64,000 nucleotides of DNA, taken from NCBI GenBank assembly GCA_001789205.1, contig MFYT01000054.1:8139-72138 (forward strand), in the 5' to 3' direction. The notes under the pieces are model-generated. The model was not told where the DNA came from and made no database searches. It saw only the letters and a program-made list of their open reading frames with translations. Positions 24,604 to 33,544 of the stretch are shown here, piece after piece. The stretch is from Candidatus Raymondbacteria bacterium RIFOXYA2_FULL_49_16 (GTDB lineage Bacteria > Fibrobacterota > OXYB2-FULL-49-7 > XYB2-FULL-49-35). Within the stretch, counting starts at the first letter, position 1, and each line of letters opens with the position of its first letter. Made by a program: the position numbers and the translations under genes.

Positions 24604-27600
24604 TTATTTCAGGACAAGTGTTTTGATTTCAAAGGGGGTAAACGAGAGCTTGCATGAATGGTTGCGTACTGCCACGTTTGTTTCAGGCTGCTCGAGCATG
24701 TTTGCCTCGGCGGCTGTTGCAAGCGGCAGGTCCCACGAGAGGACGGTTGTTGCGTGGGCGCCCATGGTTTCATAGAGGCGCACCACAATGGCGTCCGTGT
24801 CCTCAGCCTTTTTCACGGTTTCAATTTTCACGGTGCCTTGTGTCAAGGCGAACGAACGGCGCAGAGGCGTTGCCGGCGGCCGCGCAACAGGATGGACAAT
24901 TGCGGGCGTATTGAGTTCGTGCGCCTTGTGCAGCACGTCCGAATGGGTCAGGTCACCCGTGTGCGGATAGTAGGCATAGGTGAATTCATGCACGCCAATA
25001 TCGGCGGTCTCGTCCGGGTTCACGGGGCTGCGCAGCAGGGAAAGCTCAATAGCGTTGCCGGGACAGCAGTGGCCGAACTTGGAATCGTTCAAGAGGGCGA
25101 GCCCAAAATCAGTACTTGATAAATCAGCAAACCTGTGGGCGCACACCTCAAAACGCGCCTGGTCCCACGAGGTGTTCTGGTGGGTGGGCCTGCGCACCAC
25201 GCCGTATTGCACCTCGTAGCTTGCCTCGAGCGGCTGGAGCGCGGCCGCGGCGTGCACTTTGAGCAGCTTGTGACGTTCGTTCCAGGTAACACGGTTTTTG
25301 ATTGTCACAAGCTTTGATTTTTCGCACAGGGAAATCTCCTGCTCTATGACAGACGCGCCCACAGTCAGTTTTTGGCGCACGGTGACACGCAGGGGTGTTT
25401 TTTCGACGATGCTCCGCGATACCAGCGTTGCCTGGACCGGTTTGGTTTCCTTGTAGTAGTGGCTCACGTCCCAGGCGTCCCATTCATAGGGGATGTCTTC
25501 CCAAAGGAGCAGGTGGTTCGCCGCTCCCTGGAGCATTTCCCGTTTAAGCTCCTTGTCGAACAAAGAGACAATTGTCCCGTTGGCACCAAGGCGTACGCGT
25601 ACCAGACTGTTTTCGAGCAGCGATTCTCTGACAGTGAGGGTGCTGATGATTGGTTCGGGCGGCGTGCGTACCAGGTGGACCGCCGCGTATCCCATGGAGG
25701 GGAGCGTGACGCGTACCTGCAGGGAATTGCCTTTTTTTATGCAGGGCAGCAGCATGCCGTCAGGCCCGGAAGCAGACCAGGGGCCGTTATCCGGGAGGGG
25801 CAGGGTGAGGGTGGCTGCGCGCTGCCAGGAGAGGGTGTTCCATACCGCAAAGAAATGCGCGCGCGCGGCAGGCGCACCGTGGAGCGCGCGCAAAGCGCGA
25901 CCAGTAATCTCATTGAGCTCGTTGTGGCATTCCTCGTATAGCGCGTGGGCGTCCTTGTAGACCCAGGCAATGGATGAACCAGGGATAATGTCGTGGAACT
26001 GGTTGAGCAGCACTTTTTTCCACGTTTTTTCAAGCTGTGCTTTTGGGTATTTGGCGGGCGCGATCGCACAAAAAAACTCGGCGTTTCTGAGTTTGTGTTC
26101 GAGCGCGCGGTTCTGCTTTTTTACCAGGGCTTGTGTTGTATACGTGCCGCGATGGAGTTCGAGATAGAGCTCGCCTTTCCAGACGGGAAGTTTTTTTTCC
26201 GGAATGGCGGCCATTGTCTTGAAAAAGTCCTTTGCAAAGGAAAAAGTGAAGCGCGGCACGCCCTCGCTATTTTTCTGGCAAAGGCCGAATTCGATGTGTT
26301 TGCGCGAGGGGCCGCCGCCGCCGTCGCCAACGCCGTAGAGTTGGAGAAAGGCGCTGGTAATGTCGGCCTGGCTGAAGCGGTCCTGGGCCGCCATGAGCTC
26401 TTGCGGCTTGTTGGTGGCGTTGTAGCCGTGGGCAGGAAGGAAATGAGTCAAAATACCCGTGCCATCGATGCCAATCCAGTTAAAGGTATAATGGGGGAAA
26501 GGATTGCTCTCGTTCCACGAGATTTTTTGGGTCATAAAATAGTTGACCCCGCATTTTTTCAGGATCTGCGGCAGGGCCGCTGAATAGCCGAAGACATCGG
26601 GAAGCCAGAGGTTATCCACAACAACGCCGAACTCCTGTTTGAAGAACCGTTTGCCATAGAGGCACTGGCGCACCAGGGATTCGCCGCCTGTGATGTTGGT
26701 ATCGGCCTCAACCCACATGACACCCTGGCATTCAAGCCGCTTTTTCGCCACAGCCTGTTTCACGCGTGCGTAGAGCGTTGGGTACTGCTCTTTCATCCAC
26801 TGGAAAAGTTGCGGCTGCGATGCGCCGAATTTGTACTGCGGGTATTCGTCCATGAGTTTGAGCGCAGTGGAAAAGGTGCGGCCGCCCTTGCGGATGGTTT
26901 CGCGTATTGGCCAGAGCCAGCCAAGGTCGAGGTGCGCATGACCAATGCCATATGCCGTGAGCGCGCTTGAGGCGGCGGGTATGGCGAGCAACTTTTTCGT
27001 TATCGCAAGACACGCATCAACGCCCTTGCCTTCGGCATAGGCATTGGCCGCCTCGTTGAGGCCAAAGAGGAGGCGTTTTCTGCGTACCGACTGTTCAGGC
27101 AACCCGAGCATGAGATCTTCGAGCACGGTAAGATCGATATCAAGAGCCCATGCCTTGCGGTCCACCACGGCAAGGGAACACAGATTGAGCCGGTACACCA
27201 CCTCCCGCTGATTGCCAAAAAGCCCTGTTCCAGCGGCCTCGACCAAAAGGGACACACGCTCGCTGCCGCGCGCTTTTTTAAACAGGGGATACAAGCGTTT
27301 TTGCGCGTTTTTTAGCGGCCATCCATATTCAAACTTGCCTGTAAGGCCCATGTCGGGTGCCCCATTTTTCCATACGCACGCTTCGCCGCCCGTATCGATA
27401 AGCGCCGCGATCTCTTTACCCGTCCACGCCTTGGGCACCTGTCCCTTGAACGTGAACCAGGCAGAGGCCCATTTGGGTCCCCATTTCGAGCCTATTGCTA
27501 TGGGATGGAACCGGGTCTTGAGCGCCTGCGCGTAGGGAATGGGATTTTTTTTGTCGACCACGATTGCCGCACTCATGATCTGAGTGGCCGGATAGCGGCT

Positions 27601-27660
27601 GTTGTACACTGTTTCCCTGAACTGATGAATGCGGCGTTCATAAATGGCGCGGCTCTGCAT
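24604..27660 (-). CDS. Alpha-mannosidase, GH38
   Basis: 1018 residues, cytoplasmic. The catalytic domain contains YGIGHAHLDLGWLWPIRET (metal ligands H241/H243 and D245) and LWLPDVFGYSAALPQI (nucleophile D355); also GASQPQLFQWMKEQYP, WVEADTNITGGESLVRQ and NQFHDIIPGSSIAWVY (metal-binding His). A middle three-helix domain and C-terminal beta-sandwich domains (about 640-1018) complete the GH38 layout. It releases mannose from alpha-mannosides in a Zn-dependent, retaining reaction. ATG at 27660 with AAAGGA about 8 nt upstream. Followed by the ribokinase-like gene 17 bp upstream in the same direction, which suggests joint sugar use. Confidence 0.95.
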   Translation of the reverse strand: MQSRAIYERRIHQFRETVYNSRYPATQIMSAAIVVDKKNPIPYAQALKTRFHPIAIGSKWGPKWASAWFTFKGQVPKAWTGKEIAALIDTGGEACVWKNGAPDMGLTGKFEYGWPLKNAQKRLYPLFKKARGSERVSLLVEAAGTGLFGNQREVVYRLNLCSLAVVDRKAWALDIDLTVLEDLMLGLPEQSVRRKRLLFGLNEAANAYAEGKGVDACLAITKKLLAIPAASSALTAYGIGHAHLDLGWLWPIRETIRKGGRTFSTALKLMDEYPQYKFGASQPQLFQWMKEQYPTLYARVKQAVAKKRLECQGVMWVEADTNITGGESLVRQCLYGKRFFKQEFGVVVDNLWLPDVFGYSAALPQILKKCGVNYFMTQKISWNESNPFPHYTFNWIGIDGTGILTHFLPAHGYNATNKPQELMAAQDRFSQADITSAFLQLYGVGDGGGGPSRKHIEFGLCQKNSEGVPRFTFSFAKDFFKTMAAIPEKKLPVWKGELYLELHRGTYTTQALVKKQNRALEHKLRNAEFFCAIAPAKYPKAQLEKTWKKVLLNQFHDIIPGSSIAWVYKDAHALYEECHNELNEITGRALRALHGAPAARAHFFAVWNTLSWQRAATLTLPLPDNGPWSASGPDGMLLPCIKKGNSLQVRVTLPSMGYAAVHLVRTPPEPIISTLTVRESLLENSLVRVRLGANGTIVSLFDKELKREMLQGAANHLLLWEDIPYEWDAWDVSHYYKETKPVQATLVSRSIVEKTPLRVTVRQKLTVGASVIEQEISLCEKSKLVTIKNRVTWNERHKLLKVHAAAALQPLEASYEVQYGVVRRPTHQNTSWDQARFEVCAHRFADLSSTDFGLALLNDSKFGHCCPGNAIELSLLRSPVNPDETADIGVHEFTYAYYPHTGDLTHSDVLHKAHELNTPAIVHPVARPPATPLRRSFALTQGTVKIETVKKAEDTDAIVVRLYETMGAHATTVLSWDLPLATAAEANMLEQPETNVAVRNHSCKLSFTPFEIKTLVLK

Positions 27661-27677
27661 GGGAGGTCCTTTGTTAG

Positions 27678-28553
27678 CTATGGTCTGATTTCACGATTCC
27701 AGGGTATGGAGGCAGCGGCGCCTTTACGCGTTACGCACACGGCAGCTGCTGCGCAGGCAATCTCAAGGCAGGTACGCGTGTCTTTGCCCGCCATTTTTTG
27801 CGCCAGGAAATATCCGATGAAGGTATCGCCCGCCGCAGTGGTGTCAATGGCTTTCACGTTTGGGGCGGCAACAGCAATACGCGTTTTTTCATGGCCATAC
27901 ATGGCACCCTTGGCGCCGAGGGTAAGCACTGTCTCGGCCTTTGGAAATTTTTTTCCCAATGCGTCGAGGATATGATCCGGTTTTTTTTCTCCTGTCAATT
28001 CAGCGCCTTCAATCTCGTTTACAATAAAGCAGGAGACGTGACGCAGGGGCAAAGAGAGCACGTTTTTATTCATGGGAGCTGGATTAAAGACAACGTAGAG
28101 GCCGCGGCGGGCGCCAAGCGCAATGGCGTCGGCCACGGCGCTGGTTTCGTTCTGCACCAGCAGATAGTCGCGGGCCGAGAATCCGGGAAGAACGCGGCGT
28201 ATATCGGCGCGCGTGATGTGCTGGTTGGCACCGCCAAAAAGGACAATGGCGTTTTCCCCTGTTTTGGCCACCTGGATTATCGCGTGGCCGCTTGGTCCGT
28301 CAACTACCTCGACATGCCGTGCGTTTACCCCTGATGTGCGCAGGAGCTTTATGAACCAAGCGCCGTCTTCCCCGATTTTTCCCGCGTGGTACACGGCCGC
28401 GCCCGCGCGCCCCAGGGCAATGGACTGGTTTGCGCCCTTGCCGCCGGGAAAGAGCGCGTATCCTGTGCTGGCCATAGTTTCGCCAGGCCTGACAAAATGG
28501 TCAACAGCGTAGACATGGTCTATGTTCAAGGAGCCGAAATTGAGGATTTTCAT
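27678..28553 (-). CDS. rbsK: Ribokinase-family sugar kinase
   Basis: 291 residues. Ribokinase-like start MKILNFGSLNIDHVYAVDHFVRPGETMAS, then FPGGKGANQSIALGRAGA (PfkB signature 1), HAIIQVAKTGENAIVLFGGANQ and DTTAAGDTFIGYFLAQKMAG (signature 2, catalytic Asp in AAGDTF). Closest pattern is ribokinase (N-x-D-x-V and GGKGANQ), but the cluster context (alpha-mannosidase, lyxose isomerase) allows another pentose or hexose as substrate. The start codon lies just downstream of three tandem hairpin repeats. The 17-bp gap to GH38 makes cotranscription likely. Symbol is tentative. Confidence 0.85.
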   Translation of the reverse strand: MKILNFGSLNIDHVYAVDHFVRPGETMASTGYALFPGGKGANQSIALGRAGAAVYHAGKIGEDGAWFIKLLRTSGVNARHVEVVDGPSGHAIIQVAKTGENAIVLFGGANQHITRADIRRVLPGFSARDYLLVQNETSAVADAIALGARRGLYVVFNPAPMNKNVLSLPLRHVSCFIVNEIEGAELTGEKKPDHILDALGKKFPKAETVLTLGAKGAMYGHEKTRIAVAAPNVKAIDTTAAGDTFIGYFLAQKMAGKDTRTCLEIACAAAAVCVTRKGAAASIPWNREIRP

Positions 28554-28596
28554 TGGGTAGAGAAAATAATTAATGGAAGGGATAAAATAATAGCAG

Positions 28597-28771
28597 GGGC
28601 GTCATTCCGCGCACGAGGTCATATATTGCCGAATGACGCCCGTACAATGCGGGGGATTGAGGGGCGTCATTCTACGCACGAGGTCATATATTGCTGAATG
28701 ACGCCCGTACAATGCGGGGGATTGAGGGGCGTCATTCTACGCACGAGGTCATATATTGCTGAATGACGCCC
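28597..28771. repeat. Three tandem 63-65 bp hairpin units
   Basis: Each unit starts GGGCGTCATTC and ends GAATGACGCCC, an exact 11-bp inverted repeat around a 21-25 nt loop. Loops read CGCGCACGAGG... in copy 1 and TACGCACGAGG... in copies 2 and 3; copy 1 lacks one AT pair. Copies: 28597-28639, 28660-28704, 28725-28771, separated by about 20 bp of GTACAATGCGGGGGATTGAG. They fill most of the 235-bp gap between the kinase pair. No spacer diversity, so not CRISPR. A partial relative lies at 35554-35573. Confidence 0.9.
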
Positions 28772-28788
28772 ATACAATCCCGGGCCTG

Positions 28789-29985
28789 TCATTGTGCGCA
28801 ATACAAATCGTAGTATTTTTTCACACGCGCGTATTTTTCTCCCGGCGTCTTTTCCAGATAGGTGCCGCCCATATAATAGCAGGCGAATCCGCCAGAGGCA
28901 ATACCCCAGGCAATGGCGTCCGCGAGATCGAGGTGTCCCGCATCGCGTTCGCGCATCTGCATGGCTATTGACGCGAGAACGCCTCCGGCGAAATTATCGC
29001 CGCAGCCAGTGGTGTCTCCCTTGAGGCCGGGATTGGCCGCAAGTTCGTCAACAACCGCTTGTGAAACAGGGAGCGAAAACAACCCAGTTTTTTTAAAGGC
29101 CCGGCCCTCTGAATAAGCCTGGACAGGGCGCGATCCATTGGTTACTACCAGGCTGGCAAGGCCCGCATTTCTGAAAAAGGCCATTGCATCGTCAATGGTG
29201 CGCTTGTTACTTAAACGCAGCGCCTCCTCGTGGTCTGTTATAAGCAGGTCAGTGTTTTGGTAGGTCTCGTCGCTTTTTCCCAACGGCCATTTTGCGCAGG
29301 GGTCTTTTTTTTCGTTCCTGAAATCGTACACGGTTGAGACAATAGTGAAACACCCCTTGTCATGCGCGCGCCCGGTAAGTTCCGTGAGCCCGTCGTGCAG
29401 GTTGGGCACCAGGCCTGTTGCGCCAAAAAGAACAATGGGGGAATTAAAAAACGCTTCGGGCAGGTCGGACGGATGCAGGTCCCAGGCCGCGCCGATGTTG
29501 TTCACAAAAGTGCGCTCGCCATGACCGTGGTCGTACGCAGGGTCGGAAAAGACACAAGTGTAGGGAGTGGTGGAAAAGGTAATTGCGTAGCGGGAACAAT
29601 CCAACGGTGTTGCGGCCACGATTTCACCTAGACGTTTTCCCACCCAGTCGTTTCCCCGTACTCCGTAGAAAGAAACCCCTGCCTGCTGCTGAGATAAAAG
29701 CTGGGCTGCGCTAATAAGCGCCACAATGGCAGGGCCGCCCAGGTTCAGGGTATCGGGATCGCGTGTTCCCACGATCTCAGCTCGCACCTGGTCAAACGAT
29801 TTTCCAGAGAAACTTTCAAATTCCTCGACAAAGACTAGTTTTCCTGGTGAAAGGCCGCCGTCGCCCTGGGTTTTTGAGAGGTATTTTTGAAATACAGGGC
29901 TGGTGAAATCAACCCTGTTGTACACAAAATCTGCCACTGCGCAGCCAACCCCGGCAATGGCAATTTGACCGCCTGTTCCGCCCAT
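28789..29985 (-). CDS. PfkB-family carbohydrate kinase
   Basis: 398 residues, longer than usual (about 300) because of inserts after the N-terminus (residues about 25-60) and mid-domain. N-terminal GVGCAVADFVYN, LGGPAIVALISAAQLLSQ, FYGVRGNDWVGKRLGEIV, and the diagnostic DTTGCGDNFAGGVLASIA near the end (catalytic Asp in GCGDNF). The substrate is unknown; fructose or a related hexose would fit the lyxose/mannose isomerase next door. The ATG at 29985 abuts the TAA of the upstream sulfatase with no gap, so translation is coupled. Confidence 0.9.
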   Translation of the reverse strand: MGGTGGQIAIAGVGCAVADFVYNRVDFTSPVFQKYLSKTQGDGGLSPGKLVFVEEFESFSGKSFDQVRAEIVGTRDPDTLNLGGPAIVALISAAQLLSQQQAGVSFYGVRGNDWVGKRLGEIVAATPLDCSRYAITFSTTPYTCVFSDPAYDHGHGERTFVNNIGAAWDLHPSDLPEAFFNSPIVLFGATGLVPNLHDGLTELTGRAHDKGCFTIVSTVYDFRNEKKDPCAKWPLGKSDETYQNTDLLITDHEEALRLSNKRTIDDAMAFFRNAGLASLVVTNGSRPVQAYSEGRAFKKTGLFSLPVSQAVVDELAANPGLKGDTTGCGDNFAGGVLASIAMQMRERDAGHLDLADAIAWGIASGGFACYYMGGTYLEKTPGEKYARVKKYYDLYCAQ

Positions 29986-31437
29986 TTACCGTGGTTCCAG
30001 GCCTGCTTCCCGCAGCACGGCCTGGGGTTTTCTGCCAACCACCAGCTTCCCCGCCTTTACATATCCTTCTTCGCGGCCCTTGAGTTCAGCCACAAGGCAG
30101 GTCCTGAGATATTTTACGCGGTTGGGCCATTTATGAGAAAGGTCGTTCATGTTTACCGGGTCTTTTTCAAGGTCAAAATACTGTTCCCTGCCGGTCTGGG
30201 AATACCAGATGAACATTTCTTTGCCATTGGTTATCCAGTGGTTCGATAACTTGCCCCTTGCGTGCTCGCCGTGGACGTATTCTCGCCAAGGGCCATCCTT
30301 TTTACCGGTGCAGAGAGGGATCAGGTTCCGTCCTTCAACCGCCGCTGGCACGGGCACGCCAGCGGCCGCAAGCAGCGTTGGCATAATGTCCCTGAGTTCC
30401 ACGGGCGCGTCAACCGTGTGCGTTGTGGGCCCTGCCCAGTGTTCGGGAAACTTCATGAGGCACGGCACGCGCGCCGATGCCGCATAGCCCAGCCCTTTGG
30501 CTGTAAAGCCGTGATCGAACAGCATGTCGCCGTGATCGCTCATAAAAAGGATGAGCGAGTTGTCGAGTTGGCCGTGTTCGTCAAGGGATTGCACCAGCCG
30601 AATTATCTGATTATCAATAAATGAGAGGTTGGCATAGTATGCCCTGCGCGCGCGGTCGATCTGGTCACCGCTGCGGTTGAAGAAATATCGCGGGCTGTCG
30701 TACCCCGAGCTGGTGCGGGTTTCGCCTGTTGCCCAGTCGCCCACGGGCGTTTCGGGAAGCGCGCGGTCGCAATAGAGATCGTACCAGCGCTTTGGCGGAT
30801 CGAGCGGCGGATGGGGCCGGTGATACGAAACTTTGAGGAAGAAGGGTCTTTCGGTGTCGCGCCGTCTTAAAAAATCAATGGCCTGCGTGGTGACCCAGGC
30901 GGTGGGATGGTCAAGGTCGTTATAGGGCCAGGGGTTTACGGTATAGCCGTTGCAGCCCAGGCCCGAATCGACGTAGTCGGCCCGGGGACCATATTTTTCC
31001 CTGAGCCAGATCCGGTAGTCGTCGCTCAAATCATAGTCTTTTTCGCCGCACCGTTCAGTGTGCAAATAGCCGTCGTGCAATACCACGTTATGAAAGCCCA
31101 TGAGCGAGCGCGCGGGAAAGACGTGCATTTTTCCCACGCACTGGGTGTGGTAGCCTGCCTTTGCCAGTTCACCCGCAAGCGTGGTCTGGTAGGTCCATGG
31201 CACGCGGTCCTGATACCCGACTCTGCCGTGGCTGCGCTGAGAAAGTCCTGTCATAAGCGCGGCGCGCGCTGCAATGCACGAGGGCACAGCGGAATACGCC
31301 TGTGTAAAGGCGACACCATGCTGGAAAAGATAGTCAATATTAGGCGTTTCGACCACCGGATGGCCATGGGATCCAATGCAGTCGCCGCGCCACTGGTCCG
31401 CGACAATAAGCACAATGTTCGGCCTTGTTTTTTCCAT
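29986..31437 (-). CDS. Arylsulfatase-type sulfatase (Cys-type)
   Basis: 483 residues of the alkaline phosphatase/sulfatase superfamily: RPNIVLIVADQWRGDCIGSHGHPVVETPNID (metal Asp13/14 region), the formylglycine motif C54-I-A-A-R58 (fits C-x-[PA]-x-R), KVSYHRPHPPLDPP, LILFMSDHGDMLFDHGFTAKG (metal ligands) and a C-terminal subdomain ending in WREYVHGEH. Active only if Cys54 is converted by a maturase, which is not present in the window. No signal peptide is seen, so cytoplasmic action on an imported sulfated sugar is implied. Starts 14 bp after the isomerase stop. Confidence 0.92.
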   Translation of the reverse strand: MEKTRPNIVLIVADQWRGDCIGSHGHPVVETPNIDYLFQHGVAFTQAYSAVPSCIAARAALMTGLSQRSHGRVGYQDRVPWTYQTTLAGELAKAGYHTQCVGKMHVFPARSLMGFHNVVLHDGYLHTERCGEKDYDLSDDYRIWLREKYGPRADYVDSGLGCNGYTVNPWPYNDLDHPTAWVTTQAIDFLRRRDTERPFFLKVSYHRPHPPLDPPKRWYDLYCDRALPETPVGDWATGETRTSSGYDSPRYFFNRSGDQIDRARRAYYANLSFIDNQIIRLVQSLDEHGQLDNSLILFMSDHGDMLFDHGFTAKGLGYAASARVPCLMKFPEHWAGPTTHTVDAPVELRDIMPTLLAAAGVPVPAAVEGRNLIPLCTGKKDGPWREYVHGEHARGKLSNHWITNGKEMFIWYSQTGREQYFDLEKDPVNMNDLSHKWPNRVKYLRTCLVAELKGREEGYVKAGKLVVGRKPQAVLREAGLEPR

Positions 31438-31451
31438 ACTGAACCTCCACG

Positions 31452-32129
31452 TTACTTCAGGAATTGTGCGTAATCAGCGGCCAGCAGGTGCAGGGGCGCG
31501 CAATCCTCTTCAATATCCGGAAAACGGCTAACGGGTTTGTAGAACCGGTTGTCCTTTGCATCGTCGTTAACCGTGCTTACTTCGCCCACCAGCACCCGAC
31601 CCCTGTCTTTTTGCCCATAGAAACGGTGATACAGGCCCTGAGTAAGACAGATGCTTTCACCCGGCGTAAGAACCACTTTTCCACCCGCTGGAATGGTGCG
31701 TGTAATGCCGTCTATTGAAACTGTGACCGGTTTTTTTGAGAACCGTTCGTCGCTCGTGGCGTTATACAGCTCTATGACCAGGTTGCCGCCACCGCGGTTT
31801 ATGATGTCTTCCATTTTATGCCGGTGAAAATGCATGGGCGTTTCCTGCATTTCATCCACAACCATAATTTTCTCAGCATAGGGCTTCTTGCCCTTTTTCG
31901 TGTTCCCATTGCGCATGGTAAACAGAAGAAGGCCTTTTCGCCCAAAGTCTTTGCCGCCAAAATCGGTCATATCCCAGCCGAGCATGGCGTCGATGATTTC
32001 ATGGCAATGGTCCTTTGCTTTTTTCCAGTCGCTCAGAGACCAGAAGGCCCAGGGAGGAAGGGAGACGCGCATGCGCCTGAAAAAGGCCTTGGCGGCTTGA
32101 AGGCGGTTGTTGATTTCAGAGCGTTTCAT
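31452..32129 (-). CDS. D-lyxose ketol-isomerase
   Basis: 225 residues of the D-lyxose isomerase family (cupin fold). MKRSEINNRLQAAKAFFRRMRVSLPPWAFWSLSDWKKA is the typical N-terminus; the metal site is HFHRHKMEDI (two His, Glu) with a later His in GLYHRFYGQKDRGRVLVGEVS. Family members convert D-lyxose to D-xylulose and also D-mannose to D-fructose. Next to an alpha-mannosidase and PfkB kinases, the mannose-to-fructose step is the likely role (inference). ATG at 32129. Followed by sulfatase 14 bp downstream. Confidence 0.92.
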   Translation of the reverse strand: MKRSEINNRLQAAKAFFRRMRVSLPPWAFWSLSDWKKAKDHCHEIIDAMLGWDMTDFGGKDFGRKGLLLFTMRNGNTKKGKKPYAEKIMVVDEMQETPMHFHRHKMEDIINRGGGNLVIELYNATSDERFSKKPVTVSIDGITRTIPAGGKVVLTPGESICLTQGLYHRFYGQKDRGRVLVGEVSTVNDDAKDNRFYKPVSRFPDIEEDCAPLHLLAADYAQFLK

Positions 32130-32147
32130 GCGCTGTTTTTGCGGCGT

Positions 32148-32681
32148 TTATTTAGCCATGCACCCGATTGCACCAGTTTCGGTATTGTATACAAAGGAGC
32201 TGCCGTCGGGATTGAATATCTCAAGGACATTGTCTTCGCGAACCTCGGCGACCTTGATAGAACCGGTTTTGTCTTGCGCATACCACGACTCCTCAGCGGC
32301 ATTATAGACCAGGCTGACGGTCTGGCCAGTCCGCGGGCCCGAGAGAAGCGATATGTCCATCCGGTTTTGAGAAGCGGCGATTTTATAAGTCTCGGTGTCT
32401 TTTACCACGATCGTTTCCTGGTGTTCGAATTCGCCCATGGTAATAGGGTTTGACCCGGTCCAGAATTCAATAGTATTGAAGATAAAAAAGTCGACCGCCC
32501 CGACGGCCGCGTACACGGGGACAATCATCATGATCCACATGACCGCACTATTAGCGGCCCGACCTCCCAGCGATCCGTTCCATTGGTACAGTTCTTTTGT
32601 AAGCTGGAATTTACCATAGCACCCGGAAAACAGGAACAATGCGAGAGATACCAGGACCAGGGCTGATTTAACGCGTTTCAT
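32148..32681 (-). CDS. DUF3332-family lipoprotein
   Basis: 177 residues. Signal peptide with a clear lipobox: MKRVKSALVLVSLALFLFSGC. The mature part holds FQLTKELYQWNGSLGGRAANSAVMWIMMIVPVYAAVGAVDFFIFNTIEFWTGSNPI, which is a hallmark of DUF3332, including a hydrophobic segment, then a beta-rich tail. Function of the family is unknown; it is known from Bacteroidetes and related lineages. ATG at 32681 with GAGGAAGT about 6 nt upstream; an upstream in-frame ATG was rejected. It lies in the sugar cluster between the isomerase and the YhcH-like gene. Confidence 0.85.
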   Translation of the reverse strand: MKRVKSALVLVSLALFLFSGCYGKFQLTKELYQWNGSLGGRAANSAVMWIMMIVPVYAAVGAVDFFIFNTIEFWTGSNPITMGEFEHQETIVVKDTETYKIAASQNRMDISLLSGPRTGQTVSLVYNAAEESWYAQDKTGSIKVAEVREDNVLEIFNPDGSSFVYNTETGAIGCMAK

Positions 32682-32728
32682 GGAGACTTCCTCTTTTAAA
32701 GGATTAATGCCCGGAGAGCGGGAACGAA

Positions 32729-33196
32729 TCACCCGGCCGCGGCCCAGGCTATCTTTAGCACGACTTTTTTTATTTTTTCTGATTGTGTTTCCGCGAAAAG
32801 CTGGGGTGTGTGCGCGTCATCAGGATAAAACGCGGCAAAGAGGCCGGGCTTCATGACCATTTCAGAGAGCGGGACCACGGCTGTGTCGTAGAATTCCGCG
32901 TCTTTTGATTCGTCATAGGGGGTTTTTATGACACACACTTTTTTTGGCACCCAGGCGAGCTTTTCCTTCCCGGAAATGGTTATATGCACATCAATATATT
33001 TACGGTGGGTCTCGAGAATGGCCTTGTCACGGCCGTGCGTGCCGTAGCTTACCACAATGGCATAAAGGTCGTTTTCCCGAAGGAAGTATTTTTTTTCTTC
33101 GGAGGAAACAGAGAGGCCGCGGACAAAGGCGAGGGCTTCGTCCCAAACAGAGCCTTTAAAATAAAGACCCCAGGCGTCCAATGAGTCGAGGATCAT
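32729..33196 (-). CDS. YhcH/YjgK/YiaL-family protein
   Basis: 155 residues of the DUF386 (YhcH/YjgK/YiaL) cupin-like family. LETHRKYIDVHITISGKEKLAWVP is the family signature with putative metal ligands, and FYDTAVVPLSEMVMKPGLFAAFYPDDAHTPQLFAE supplies the rest. Members sit in sialic acid or sugar operons and are suggested to help anomer or sugar-acid handling; biochemical function is weakly known. ATG at 33196; no strong Shine-Dalgarno. Coupled by 39 bp to the upstream CBM48 protein. Confidence 0.88.
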   Translation of the reverse strand: MILDSLDAWGLYFKGSVWDEALAFVRGLSVSSEEKKYFLRENDLYAIVVSYGTHGRDKAILETHRKYIDVHITISGKEKLAWVPKKVCVIKTPYDESKDAEFYDTAVVPLSEMVMKPGLFAAFYPDDAHTPQLFAETQSEKIKKVVLKIAWAAAG

Positions 33197-33235
33197 GGAT
33201 GCGGTGCTATCCGAATTATGGTATGGACCGGTGTA

Positions 33236-33544
33236 TTAGACCGTGACGACGCAGTTGTCCGTGTGCGCGAACGACGAGAAGGCGTACGCGTCAGCGGCGG
33301 GATCGTTGAGCCAGCGGCCTCCATCGAGCAGGTATCTGAACTGGTAGTTGCGGCCCTTTTGCAGGTTAAGGGACACATAGTACCCGCCGCGAGGCAGCTT
33401 TTTCATGGCCGTGGTCTTGGGATTCCATTCATTGAAATCGCCGACAAGCGCCACTGATTTCACGCTTTCGGTCAGCTCCTTGGGAAGCGTAAAGGTCACC
33501 TTTACCTGAGGTTTGCCTTTGATGGGTTCTTTCTTGAGACTCAT
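33236..33544 (-). CDS. Small stand-alone CBM48-like protein, paralogue
   Basis: 102 residues, one glycogen-binding-like beta-sandwich: SVALVGDFNEWNPKTTAMKKLPRGGYYVSLNLQKGRNYQFRYLLDGGRWLNDPAADAYAFSSFAHTDNCVV. It matches the 24132-24437 protein along its length, including the DADAYAYSSF...DN ending. Strong AAGGAGG 4 nt before the ATG. It leads a leftward set with the YhcH-like, DUF3332 and isomerase genes. As in the paralogue, no catalytic part or export signal is present. Confidence 0.9.
   Translation of the reverse strand: MSLKKEPIKGKPQVKVTFTLPKELTESVKSVALVGDFNEWNPKTTAMKKLPRGGYYVSLNLQKGRNYQFRYLLDGGRWLNDPAADAYAFSSFAHTDNCVVTV

Noticed and set aside
28597-28771. Three regularly spaced repeats suggesting a CRISPR array
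   Set aside because: The intervening sequences are the same in each unit and the arms are long inverted repeats; no cas gene is near.
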